This document shows positions 16,341-25,037 of a stretch of 64,000 nucleotides of DNA, piece after piece. Within the stretch, counting starts at the first letter, position 1, and each line of letters starts with the position of its first letter. Position numbers and translations under genes: made by a program. The notes under the pieces are model-generated. The model was not told the DNA's origin, did no database searches, and worked only from the letters and a program-made list of their open reading frames with translations. The DNA is from Paramixta manurensis (GTDB taxonomy: Bacteria > Pseudomonadota > Gammaproteobacteria > Enterobacterales > Enterobacteriaceae): assembly GCF_013285385.1 (NCBI RefSeq), contig NZ_CP054212.1, positions 682,001-746,000 of the forward strand. The letters are read 5' to 3'.

Positions 16341-18641
16341 TTATGGCGTGTCGGACGTGGGCACTACCTTAATATTCACCATCCCTATCCCCAGCTTACG
16401 CGGATCCTGACCGATAATATTATCGAGGTCGGAAAGCTGCGGCGCAGGTGGCGCAATAACCAGCGTATCGGCATTATCCGGATTGGTAAAATGCAGCGTA
16501 GTGGTACTGACCGCATCGCCCAACTCCAGCGTTTGCTGCTGATGCCCGACGCGTACCGGAATAGGACGATGCGCATTGGGACCAAATGCTTTTGCTGTAA
16601 TCACCAGATCAAAGCGTTCAGGTAATGGTGCCGCATACTGAATATTCACTTCTGGCGCCAAATTGGCGTTCGACCAGCGCCCCCAATTTTCGGTACGTGA
16701 GATCCCGGTGAACTGTTTCACCGATTGTGGCGCGCCCGGCACGTTAAAAATAAAGCTATCGGCTTGATAACGAATGTCATTATCGAGGATTTTTAGCGTG
16801 TCGACATTTTGTTTAAAGCGTTCATCATCAAGCGGGACTGGTTTAAACGCGACCTTACCTTTGTATTGCTGATCGCTAATATGCATGACCGTCGGCTCCC
16901 CGCCCAACTGCCCCTGCGACACACACCAGTCAGCGGAGGTGGAGAGCGCTGGCGCCCACAGCCGCGCCATCTTGTAGCAGCGGTCGATCCAGAGAAACTT
17001 ATCGTCGGCGGCAAAAGTGGCTAACAAAAAGCGCAACGGCGCGGAGTACTCGCCTTCCGGTAACGGCTCCACTTTATTATCGGAAACACGGATCAGCAGC
17101 GGCAATTTGAAATGGGTGCCGGAGAAGCTAAAGGTGCCTTTTTGTTGGTCAATGGTGTAATTTTTAATGGTTTTTGGGAAGTTCCATAGCCGAATTACAT
17201 TCGGCTTCCACTGGTTTATCTTCTCTTTGAGGTTCAGAAACACCGAGGAAAGCGACTGGCTGGACAAGCTACTGCGTCCAAGGCCGATATAGTTGTCGCC
17301 ACCGAGTAGATCTAATACCGTCGCGCCGTTATCCAGCGAGCTCCGTTTTACATCAATACGCTCCTGTTGCGGTTTATCGCCGCGAATAATCAGGAACAAG
17401 TTCTCACGTTGCTGCTGGTTAAGGTATTTCCAGGCGGTGTTATTCATCGCCAGGTGATCCGACGACAGAACGATGATGGTGTTTTTAAAATAAGGTGAAG
17501 CCATGATGCGATTAATCAATTTGGCAACATGCTCTTGGCTACAGGCCACCGCGCTAAAAGACTGGTTGGGCGCGCCATCATAACTATAACTTTTGTGTTC
17601 ACACGTGCGTGAAATAAAGCCATCAGGATGGTGGGTATCTACCGTCAGCGTAAACAGCGCGAAACGCTTGTTCTGTTTCGATAACTCAACGTATTTCTGC
17701 CACACCTCATCCATCACTGTATCATCGTAGTAACCCCAGTTGTTACGGTACTCTGGGTCATCCACCAACCCTTTCAGTTCTTGAGAACCATACAGATGCT
17801 CGAAGCCGTGCGAGCGCAGGAAAATATCTTTCCCGGCGAAGCGGAGATCGGCACCCTGCATAAAGTAGTTATCGTAACCGGAGTTTTTCAGAATATCGCC
17901 CAGACAGATATTCTGCGGGAAGAAACTGGATACCGAGGCGGAGGCGTTGCCTTCGAACGGCGCAAACAGAGGGATACCGCACTGCGAGGCGACCATCCCG
18001 GCAATGGTGTAATCGGTGCCGGGCAATTGTTCGGTATGGCTAAAATCGATCGCCTTCTCATTTTTGATTTCGCTGAGTTCCGGCGCCAGGCCCGGAAACG
18101 CTTTTTCATTAAAGTAGGTACGTTCCAGACTCTCGCCGTAAATGTACACCAGGTTCATTTTCGGATGCGCGATGGTGGGATGTGGCACTTTGTAGTGCGC
18201 ATCAAAATCGGTTTCCCCGCTACTGGTCTGCGAGATCACCAAATCGCTAACTTGCTGGAAAGCTGGGGTGGTTTTAATCGATAGCAGCGCGAGGATTAGC
18301 GCCAGCAGGCTATAGCCAAAATGGTGGGGACGCTGCTTGCGCAGCCGCAACACCCACGACAGCAGTGCAAAAATAACCACCAATGCCACAATCAGGCCAA
18401 TGCCGGGCAGTATATATTTGCCGATCCCGGCGCCGGTTAGGCTGCTGGTCAGCGTGTAAAGAACGGAATCATTGATACCGTCCCCGGTAAAGTAGTTGCT
18501 GGCGTAAAGTGTGGCATTAAGAATGATAAACAGCCCTAGCACAACCAGAATGGAGATAAACCAAAAGAGATTACGCCCGGCTTTTAATGCATAAATCGCA
18601 ACGGATGCGAGAAATAAAATTACGGAAAGTAGTTCTGACAA
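16341..18641 (-). CDS. opgB: Phosphoglycerol transferase I (OpgB/MdoB)
   Basis: OpgB is an inner-membrane enzyme of the alkaline-phosphatase/sulfatase fold that moves phosphoglycerol from phosphatidylglycerol onto periplasmic osmoregulated glucans. The protein has four N-terminal membrane helices (first about 145 residues), then the catalytic domain with GESLERTYF (nucleophile region), GTDYTIAGMVASQCG and SSDHLAMNNTAWKYL. The start is taken as TTG at 18641: an AGAGGA site lies 7 nt upstream, and the resulting LSELLSVILFLAS end aligns with the E. coli protein (763 residues; here 766). The upstream ATG at 18683 would add 14 residues. As in E. coli it belongs to the fhuF-rsmC chromosomal region. 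Confidence 0.95.
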   Translation of the reverse strand: MSELLSVILFLASVAIYALKAGRNLFWFISILVVLGLFIILNATLYASNYFTGDGINDSVLYTLTSSLTGAGIGKYILPGIGLIVALVVIFALLSWVLRLRKQRPHHFGYSLLALILALLSIKTTPAFQQVSDLVISQTSSGETDFDAHYKVPHPTIAHPKMNLVYIYGESLERTYFNEKAFPGLAPELSEIKNEKAIDFSHTEQLPGTDYTIAGMVASQCGIPLFAPFEGNASASVSSFFPQNICLGDILKNSGYDNYFMQGADLRFAGKDIFLRSHGFEHLYGSQELKGLVDDPEYRNNWGYYDDTVMDEVWQKYVELSKQNKRFALFTLTVDTHHPDGFISRTCEHKSYSYDGAPNQSFSAVACSQEHVAKLINRIMASPYFKNTIIVLSSDHLAMNNTAWKYLNQQQRENLFLIIRGDKPQQERIDVKRSSLDNGATVLDLLGGDNYIGLGRSSLSSQSLSSVFLNLKEKINQWKPNVIRLWNFPKTIKNYTIDQQKGTFSFSGTHFKLPLLIRVSDNKVEPLPEGEYSAPLRFLLATFAADDKFLWIDRCYKMARLWAPALSTSADWCVSQGQLGGEPTVMHISDQQYKGKVAFKPVPLDDERFKQNVDTLKILDNDIRYQADSFIFNVPGAPQSVKQFTGISRTENWGRWSNANLAPEVNIQYAAPLPERFDLVITAKAFGPNAHRPIPVRVGHQQQTLELGDAVSTTTLHFTNPDNADTLVIAPPAPQLSDLDNIIGQDPRKLGIGMVNIKVVPTSDTP

Positions 18642-18882
18642 CGTCGATTCCTCTGTTTGATATGGGCGCTCTCCATTGCGCACTGGCGTTTTTTTTTCAG
18701 TAAATTGAGGTAACTTTGCAATTTATCGTGGCTGTCATATCGCTGCAACATGTCATATCGGAAATGTGGAGTCGAGCAGGGTTAGTTTAACTTTTGTTTA
18801 AGTTTGGTTTGGTAATGGCAAATTGCCGCTGAGGGCGGCGTTCAGCCGGGCGAAGAAGGTGGGGAAGCTTGATACGCGGCGG

Positions 18883-20382
18883 TTAGTGGCGAGAAAGTCC
18901 TTGATGCCAGACTTCATCCATTGCGCGTTCCAGTTGTTTAAAGACGGCATAGCGCGCGTCATGAAACGCGTGACGCTGCGCATCCGGCATCAGGACACCG
19001 GGCGTGATTTGTACCGCTTGCGCCGCGCCATCCGCCAGATGTTGATAGATGCCAACGCCAACCCCGGCGCAAATCGCCGCGCCAAGTGCGCCGGTCTCTT
19101 TGCATTCAGCGACGCGAATTGGGATCCCTAACACATCGGCGAACATTTGCGGCCAAACGCTGCTTTGTGTGGCGCCGCCGGACAGTGTCGCCTGTTCGAA
19201 CGCTACTCCGGCGGCCCGTAACCTGTCGATATGCGCGCGGTGGGCGAACGTTACGCCTTCAAACAGCGCGAATAACATATCTGCCCGGGTATGCCAGCCG
19301 CCGAGCCCATAAAAACCGGCTTTCGCCGGGCCCTCTTTGCGACCGGCATACAGATAAGGGTGATAAATCGGCAACTGATCATTGAGCCTGACCTGTGCGA
19401 CCATTTCGCTGCTGCGCGCCGCGCCTTGGCCGGCACGCCCATCGTCGAACTCCCGCACAAACCAATCAAGGTTCGCCGCCGAGGTGGCGCTGGCCTCAAT
19501 CGCCATATAGCGATCGCGTTCAATAATGGAATTCATAAAAATGGGGCGTAGATAGTCGGGCTTATCCACCACCACCTGATTAATACTCCAGGTGCCCGCC
19601 ACGATCGAAGCTTCGCCGCTGCGCACCACGCCAGAACCGACTGCGCTGGCGACCACGTCGAAAATACCGGCCACCACCGGAATTCCCGCCGGTAACCCGG
19701 TTAAACGGGCGGCATCAGCGCTAACATAACCTGCTACCGCGCAGGATTCGCGTAAGCGTGGCAGCAGGGGGAGAGCATCGACAATATCGTACAGCGCCAG
19801 TAATTCGTCATCGTAGTTTCGGCTGGCGTAATAAATCAGCCCGGCGCCTGCCGCATCGGAAAAGTCACCCGAGAGTGAACCGCAGAGAAAATGGTTAATC
19901 ACATCTTTGGCGCACAATACATGCCCTATCTGCCGATAGCGCGCGGCATCATGGCGCTTTAGCCAACTGAGCAGCAGTGGTGTGGCGGCGGCCCAGGGCT
20001 TTTGCAGCGATCGTTGGTAAATTAAGCCATCAATGCCGTGTTGTTCCAACTCCTGCACCCGTTCAATGGCGCGGTTATCGATCGATTGAATGCCTAATAG
20101 CGGCTGACGTTTTTTATCCAATGCATACAGGCCATTGCCATGCCCGGCGGCACCGACGGCAACCACACGTTTGGCGGCGTCGCCAGCCCGTGCCAGGCAA
20201 GCGCTCACCGCCCGTTGCACGCCTTGATAAATGGCTTCTGGCGGCCGTTCGGCATAACCCGGTTGCGGTTGTTGCGTTTCACCAGCGCATTCCGCGACCG
20301 AAAGCACGCTACCCTCGGTATCAAACAGCACCGCTTTGATCATGGTGTTACCGGCATCGATACCCAGTAAGCATTCGCTCAT
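18883..20382 (-). CDS. FGGY-family carbohydrate kinase, LyxK-like
   Basis: The 499-residue length and the motifs fit the FGGY kinase family: N-terminal ATP-binding phosphate loop (LLGIDAGNTMIKAVLFD), the central AGIFDVVASAVGSG segment and the C-terminal LSGGATQSSVWPQMFADVLG. It most resembles the L-xylulose/3-keto-gulonate kinase branch (LyxK) as I recall it, but the substrate is not readable from sequence. It should phosphorylate a pentose, ketose or polyol in the cytoplasm. It is last in a three-gene minus-strand operon (dehydrogenase, aldolase, kinase), 36 nt after the aldolase gene. Erythritol- or threitol-type kinases are an alternative. Confidence 0.85.
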   Translation of the reverse strand: MSECLLGIDAGNTMIKAVLFDTEGSVLSVAECAGETQQPQPGYAERPPEAIYQGVQRAVSACLARAGDAAKRVVAVGAAGHGNGLYALDKKRQPLLGIQSIDNRAIERVQELEQHGIDGLIYQRSLQKPWAAATPLLLSWLKRHDAARYRQIGHVLCAKDVINHFLCGSLSGDFSDAAGAGLIYYASRNYDDELLALYDIVDALPLLPRLRESCAVAGYVSADAARLTGLPAGIPVVAGIFDVVASAVGSGVVRSGEASIVAGTWSINQVVVDKPDYLRPIFMNSIIERDRYMAIEASATSAANLDWFVREFDDGRAGQGAARSSEMVAQVRLNDQLPIYHPYLYAGRKEGPAKAGFYGLGGWHTRADMLFALFEGVTFAHRAHIDRLRAAGVAFEQATLSGGATQSSVWPQMFADVLGIPIRVAECKETGALGAAICAGVGVGIYQHLADGAAQAVQITPGVLMPDAQRHAFHDARYAVFKQLERAMDEVWHQGLSRH

Positions 20383-20418
20383 TGTGCCGCTCCGCGCTGT
20401 GATGTTGACAGGGAACCA

Positions 20419-21258
20419 TTACGCTTGATGGTAAATTTCCAACGCCTCTTCACCACTGGCGCCGTGATGGATAATGGCCATCAGAGAGTTAACCACCTGT
20501 GACGGATTATCGTGTTGATAGACATTGCGCCCATAGACCATGCCCGATGCGCCCTGAGCCATTAATGCTGCGCTTTTGGTTAATACGCCACTCAGTTCGC
20601 CTTTCCCGCCGCCGCGTACCAACGTTGGGCAACGGGCGGCCTCCACCACCCGATGGAAATCCTCCACGTTCTCGGTCGGATCGGCTTTGATAATATCGGC
20701 GCCCAGCTCACGCGCCAGTCGCACCAGCGGCACCATTTTGGTGACATCGCCCAGCGAGCCATATGCCGCGCCCTGACCGGCGGGCGCCATCACCAGCGGT
20801 TCAATCATCAGCGGCATGGCATAGCGGTCACAGGCGTGGCGCAGGCGACCAATATTCTCGACGCACTGGCGGAAAATACCGGGTTCATCGGGGATCAGAT
20901 AGAGATTGACCACCACCGCTGCGGCGTCCATCTGTAGCGCCGCCAGAATTGGCGCGTCGGGGTTATGCAACACCGCCCACATTTCACGGTGGCGCGCGGC
21001 GTTGTAGGCGTTGCCGACATCGGTGCGCATGACTAACGCCGGTTTCGGCTGCGGCTGGCATTGCAATAAATCCGCCTGACCGTAATTAACCTGTATGGCA
21101 TCGGGCTGCGCGGCAATCAGGTTTTGCATTACCGTTTCAATATCTTCCAGACCAATCAAAAAATCCGGCTCGTTGGCGATACCATGATCAATGGCGACAT
21201 CGAGGCATTTACCTTGGTTAAACAGACGATTAAGGCGAACTTTATGCGTTACCGACAT
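20419..21258 (-). CDS. Class I aldolase of the DeoC/FbaB/LsrF family
   Basis: The 279-residue TIM-barrel protein has the features of the DhnA-type class I aldolase family: an early LDVAIDHG motif, a central IEPLVMAPAG strand, the Schiff-base lysine in GADIIKADPTENVEDF and the phosphate-binding CPTLVRGGGKGE and GASGMVYGRNVYQH segments. It probably cleaves a phosphorylated ketose produced by the neighbouring kinase and dehydrogenase into dihydroxyacetone phosphate and an aldehyde; that step is inferred. The start overlaps the dehydrogenase gene by 17 nt, so the two are probably translationally coupled. LsrF-like thiolase activity is a possible alternative, but no lsr genes are present. Confidence 0.83.
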   Translation of the reverse strand: MSVTHKVRLNRLFNQGKCLDVAIDHGIANEPDFLIGLEDIETVMQNLIAAQPDAIQVNYGQADLLQCQPQPKPALVMRTDVGNAYNAARHREMWAVLHNPDAPILAALQMDAAAVVVNLYLIPDEPGIFRQCVENIGRLRHACDRYAMPLMIEPLVMAPAGQGAAYGSLGDVTKMVPLVRLARELGADIIKADPTENVEDFHRVVEAARCPTLVRGGGKGELSGVLTKSAALMAQGASGMVYGRNVYQHDNPSQVVNSLMAIIHHGASGEEALEIYHQA

Positions 21259-23011
21259 GGGGATCTTCCTGTGATGATGAAACGGGATAGAGCCCGGTCA
21301 GCCCATGCAGGCTGGCGAGGCGCGAAAAGGTTCGTTTAAGTTGTTGTTGATACTGCGCATCATGCCAGCCTTGCTCCTTCGCCAGCAGCGCGCCGATCTC
21401 TTCAATGAGCGGCGCGGTAAGCTGCCCGCTAATCGCAAGGTTAGTACGACGGATCAACAGATCTTCCAGCATGACCACCTGCTCTTGTTGAATGAGCCAG
21501 CGTAATTCATTGTCACTGTAACCAGCGTGATGACGTAGCGGCGTATCACCCGCTTCGGCCAGCAGGCGCATGATCGGCTGGGCGCGGGTACCATAGCGCA
21601 GCAGCAATTGTTCGACGCGCTCGGTCGTGAGGTGATACTTTTCGCTGCATTCGTGTAGCCAACCCGCTCGCCGATCCGGGCTGGGGAAATTGCGTCCGCC
21701 GCCAATGGCGAGGGTTTCTGTACTGACCCGCCGTTTTTCGCCCAGTAAGTTAAGCACGCGGTTGGCCGCCTGTTCGCCAAACTTGCGAAAAGTGGTCCAC
21801 TTTCCCCCCACCAGACATAGCGTGGTGTAGGCCTGTTTATCGTTCGGCGGAATCAGCACCAGCGAATGGTTACGCGAAATGCGCCCATTCACCGCCGCCT
21901 CGCTGGCGGGCAGAGGACGAACGCCGGAGAAGGTGTACAACACATCCTGTTCGCTAATGGCAATGTGGGGAAAGACAAACTTTAGCGAGTCAAGGATATA
22001 GCGCTGTTCTTCGGCATCGCAGGCGGTGTCATCCGGGTTATCGATACGAATATCGGTTGAGCCAACCAGCACGTGACCAAACCACGGGAACAGAATACAA
22101 ACGCGCCCCTCTTGGTTTTCGTAGTAAACCATTTCGCCGCGCAGTGCAGCGAGTAATGGCGGGCTACGCACAATCAGGTGTGATCCCTTGGTGCCGCTAA
22201 TCAGTTTTTTCGAGGGAGAGGCCGGAGCCAAGTGTGTGTTTAAGCGGTCAATCCAGGCGCCGGTGGCGTTGACAATGACGTGTGGCGTTAACGTGTAAGT
22301 GCTCTCGGTGAGGTTATCGCGCAGCGTCACACGTTCGCCATCGCTCTCGATAAGGCTGACATAGTTTAGCGCCAGCGCTTCGCTGTTAGCGCGTTCTGTA
22401 TCATCAATAAGCTCAACACCCAGCCGCTCAGGGGCGGAAATCCACGCGTCATAATAGGTTGCGCTGAACTTTACCCAATCGGCAAAGTCGGGCCAGCGCG
22501 CGCGCGTTTGCGGCTGATTATTTAACTGATGATGGGGCAACTTGCCGTAACGGCGGGTATACAGATCGTAAAGTGACAGGCCGGTTTTAATCAGCAGCGC
22601 GCCACGGCGGGTCGGCTTCTCGTTCAGACGAAAAAAGCGTTTTGTGGCGTTGATTAAGCCGCCATTCCAGCTATCAATCGGCACCGTAGTGCGTAGCGGC
22701 GCGACATAGTGTGGTGCATTATTGAGCAACCGGTCTCGTTCCTGCACCGATTCTTTAACCAACGAGAACTCACCGCTTTCCAGATAACGCAAGCCGCCGT
22801 GGATCATGCGTGAGAGTGCGCCGCTGGCGGCCTGGCACCAATCACCCTGTTCAACAATAATCGCTGGAATCCCTTGTAACGCCAGTTCTCTAAACGTGCT
22901 GATGCCATTAATACCACCGCCGACAATTAATACCGGCGTAAGGTTACGTTGACGCAGGGCGGCTAAACGCTCCTGCCGTGTACGTAGCCCGGCTCTCCCG
23001 GTTTTTTGCAT
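21242..23011 (-). CDS. GlpD-like FAD-dependent polyol-phosphate dehydrogenase
   Basis: The 589-residue protein has the N-terminal FAD dinucleotide motif (VLIVGGGINGISTFRELAL), the GlpD-type GALSRMIHGGLRYLESGEF block, a central VNATGAWIDRLN segment and a C-terminal helical domain. It is longer than E. coli GlpD (501 residues) because of the extended C-terminus. It probably oxidises a sugar-alcohol phosphate at the membrane and passes electrons to quinone. The company of a kinase and an aldolase makes glycerol-3-phosphate an unlikely sole substrate, and EryB-like activity on a tetritol or pentitol phosphate is plausible. A GAGGAG site precedes the ATG. It is the first gene of the minus-strand operon. 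Confidence 0.85.
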   Translation of the reverse strand: MQKTGRAGLRTRQERLAALRQRNLTPVLIVGGGINGISTFRELALQGIPAIIVEQGDWCQAASGALSRMIHGGLRYLESGEFSLVKESVQERDRLLNNAPHYVAPLRTTVPIDSWNGGLINATKRFFRLNEKPTRRGALLIKTGLSLYDLYTRRYGKLPHHQLNNQPQTRARWPDFADWVKFSATYYDAWISAPERLGVELIDDTERANSEALALNYVSLIESDGERVTLRDNLTESTYTLTPHVIVNATGAWIDRLNTHLAPASPSKKLISGTKGSHLIVRSPPLLAALRGEMVYYENQEGRVCILFPWFGHVLVGSTDIRIDNPDDTACDAEEQRYILDSLKFVFPHIAISEQDVLYTFSGVRPLPASEAAVNGRISRNHSLVLIPPNDKQAYTTLCLVGGKWTTFRKFGEQAANRVLNLLGEKRRVSTETLAIGGGRNFPSPDRRAGWLHECSEKYHLTTERVEQLLLRYGTRAQPIMRLLAEAGDTPLRHHAGYSDNELRWLIQQEQVVMLEDLLIRRTNLAISGQLTAPLIEEIGALLAKEQGWHDAQYQQQLKRTFSRLASLHGLTGLYPVSSSQEDPHVGNA

Positions 23012-23250
23012 CCGATTCTCCTCTACTGACGGCGCCGCTTCATTTTATTGTCATGGTTTATCGTGATAATTAAAGACCTTTAGCACCACGATTAAGCGGC
23101 GAGTTTCACAGAACTGATAAATTTTGGGCTAAAGGGATAAATGTTTTGGCATTTTTAGAGTAAAAAACGTACTAACGCGCTGATTTTTTAGGTCGAACCG
23201 TTGGGATGTTAGAAATGATAGTAAAGATTATCTAATTATTGATGGTTTTT

Positions 23251-23279
23251 TTGACTTGATTTATCTACGCGCGTAGATA
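23251..23279 (+). promoter_or_regulatory. Sigma-70 promoter with overlapping LacI-family operator
   Basis: TTGACT (23251-23256) and TAGATA (23274-23279) are separated by 17 nt. An 18-bp perfect palindrome, TATCTACGCGCGTAGATA (23262-23279), centred on CpG as is typical for LacI-family operators, covers the spacer and the whole -10. The LacI regulator encoded at 25038 is the obvious candidate to bind it and block transcription of the transporter. Confidence 0.75.
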
Positions 23280-23339
23280 CAATGAAAGGGTAGTGAAATT
23301 CACGGTGCGCGATGTTTTATCTGCTCAGTGATGGTCTAA

Positions 23340-23397
23340 TTTGTTTCACCTTATTGATAAGCGACTGGCTAGTAAAGCCAGCGAGCGGTGAAACAAA
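23340..23397 (+). other. Nested stem-loop in the transporter leader
   Basis: Arms TTTGTTTCACC (23340-23350) and GGTGAAACAAA (23387-23397) pair perfectly over 11 bp and enclose a second hairpin (CTGGCT 23365-23370 / AGCCAG 23376-23381). It lies in the about 270-nt untranslated leader downstream of the promoter. No T-run follows on either strand, so it is not a standard terminator. Confidence 0.6.
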
Positions 23398-23547
23398 AAA
23401 CAAGATCCTGACACCAGGGAATCCTTTACTGACCTTTCATCATAGTTAGCAAACAGAGCGTCTCACCGGGGAGTTTCTCTTGGTTTTGAGGGATTCGACC
23501 CCAGGGAAGGGCGTTTATAAAATCTCCAAACATCAGGGAATTATTTC

Positions 23548-24939
23548 ATGACTGCACACCACTCTTTGGGGCAGGAAGGTTCATCGGCGGCAGGCTCTGC
23601 CGCCGATGAACGTTTATCTACTCAGGAAGGTCGTAAAGACTTTTGGCGCGCCACCGTATCCTGTTGGTTAGGGACTGCGATGGAGTATGCCGACTTTGCG
23701 TTATACGGGCTTGCCGCCGGGATTATTTTTGGCGACGTGTTCTTTCCTGAAGCCACGCCCGCTATGGCGCTGCTTTCCAGCTTCGCAACTTGGTCGGTGG
23801 GGTTTATCGCACGTCCTATCGGCGCGCTGTTCTTTGGTTGGCTCGGTGACCGCAAAGGTCGCAAAGTGGTGATGGTGACCACCATTATCCTGATGGGCGC
23901 TTCCACCACCTTTATCGGTCTTATCCCCTCTTATGCTTCTATTGGCCTGTGGGCACCTGCCTGTTTGGTCTTATTGCGCTTTACCCAAGGGTTTGGCGCC
24001 GGGGCTGAGCTTTCCGGCGGGACCGTGATGTTGGGTGAGTATGCGCCGGTAAAACGTCGTGGTCTGGTCTCCTCGGTGATTGCCCTCGGGTCGAACAGCG
24101 GCACACTGTTGGCCTCGATAGTGTGGCTGGCGGTGGTGCAGATGGATCAGCAAACTCTGCTGGAATGGGGCTGGCGCATACCGTTTCTTTGTAGTTCATT
24201 AATTGCATTGACTGCACTGTGGATCCGTCGCCATCTGCGTGAAACCCCGGTTTTTGAACGCCAGAAGGCGGCACTACAGGCGGAGCGCTCTGCTGCCGTG
24301 GAGCCTGCCCAGGCCGTGGATACGCGGAGCTTCTGGCAGCGCAGCAAAGCGTTCTGGATTATGGTGGGGTTGCGTATTGGCGAAAATGGCCCCTCCTACC
24401 TGGCACAGGGCTTTATTGTCGGTTATGTCGCGAAAGTATTAATGGTGGATAAATCCGTGCCCACCACCGCAGTGTTCATCGCGTCCGTCTTAGGTTTCCT
24501 GATTATTCCGCTGGCCGGTTGGTTGTCTGACCGTTTTGGTCGGCGCATCACTTATCGTTGGTTCTGCCTGTTGTTGATTATTTATGCCTGGCCGGCCTTT
24601 TCATTGCTGGATAGCCGCGAGCCGATGATTGTCATTCCGACAATGGTGGTGGGGATGGCGCTGGCGTCGCTGGGTATTTTCGGCGTGCAGGCCGCCTGGG
24701 GCGTTGAGTTATTTGGTGTGAAGCATCGTTATACTAAAATGGCGGTGGCAAAAGAGCTTGGCTCAATTCTTTCCGGCGGCACCGCACCGTTAGTTGCGGC
24801 GGCCATGTTGTCGTTTACCGGGCATTGGTGGCCGATTGCTATCTACTTCTCGGCAATGGCGGCGATTGGTTTCTTCACCACCTTTGTGGCGCCGGAAACC
24901 CGCGGGCGTGACCTTAACCTTCCCGAGGATGCCGTGTAA
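23548..24939 (+). CDS. MHS-family major facilitator transporter
   Basis: The 463-residue protein has 12 predicted membrane helices and the metabolite:H+ symporter hallmarks: TAMEYADFALYG in helix 1, the FFGWLGDRKGRKVVM loop 2-3 motif, RFTQGFGAGAELSGG in helix 4 and a second-half repeat GWLSDRFGRR. Relatives carry shikimate, proline/betaine, citrate or sugar acids (ShiA, ProP, CitA). It presumably imports the substrate of the adjoining kinase-aldolase-dehydrogenase operon. It is transcribed divergently from that operon, with a LacI-type operator on its promoter. A terminator follows. The substrate is unknown. Confidence 0.88.
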   Translation: MTAHHSLGQEGSSAAGSAADERLSTQEGRKDFWRATVSCWLGTAMEYADFALYGLAAGIIFGDVFFPEATPAMALLSSFATWSVGFIARPIGALFFGWLGDRKGRKVVMVTTIILMGASTTFIGLIPSYASIGLWAPACLVLLRFTQGFGAGAELSGGTVMLGEYAPVKRRGLVSSVIALGSNSGTLLASIVWLAVVQMDQQTLLEWGWRIPFLCSSLIALTALWIRRHLRETPVFERQKAALQAERSAAVEPAQAVDTRSFWQRSKAFWIMVGLRIGENGPSYLAQGFIVGYVAKVLMVDKSVPTTAVFIASVLGFLIIPLAGWLSDRFGRRITYRWFCLLLIIYAWPAFSLLDSREPMIVIPTMVVGMALASLGIFGVQAAWGVELFGVKHRYTKMAVAKELGSILSGGTAPLVAAAMLSFTGHWWPIAIYFSAMAAIGFFTTFVAPETRGRDLNLPEDAV

Positions 24940-24979
24940 GGCAAGTCGGAGGTAAGCAACGCTGCGACCAAATCATATG

Positions 24980-25004
24980 GCTGGCCGGACGATGTCCGTC
25001 CAGC
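24980..25004 (+). terminator. Terminator after the MHS transporter
   Basis: An 11-bp stem with one mismatch (GCTGGCCGGAC / GTCCGTCCAGC) and a GAT loop is followed by GTTTTCG, about 40 nt after the transporter stop and before the LacI gene. Confidence 0.7.
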
Positions 25005-25037
25005 GTTTTCGTATTGTGAGATCAGGCAGGAATTAGT

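Larger units (their letters stand above)
23012..23547 (+). other. Divergent control region of the catabolic block
   Basis: The 536 bases between the dehydrogenase gene and the transporter gene contain no credible ORF. They hold a sigma-70 promoter with a LacI-type operator over its -10 (23251-23279), a long stem-loop (23340-23397) and three loose copies of CAGGGAA (near 23414, 23503 and 23534). I see no clear promoter for the minus-strand operon, although the operator is well placed to control both directions. Confidence 0.6.

Noticed and set aside
16278..16625. Plus-strand frame of 115 codons over the 3' end of opgB
   Set aside because: Entirely antisense to opgB, whose protein match is strong.
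23340..23397. Reading the leader stem-loop as a rho-independent terminator
   Set aside because: No T-run follows the stem on either strand.
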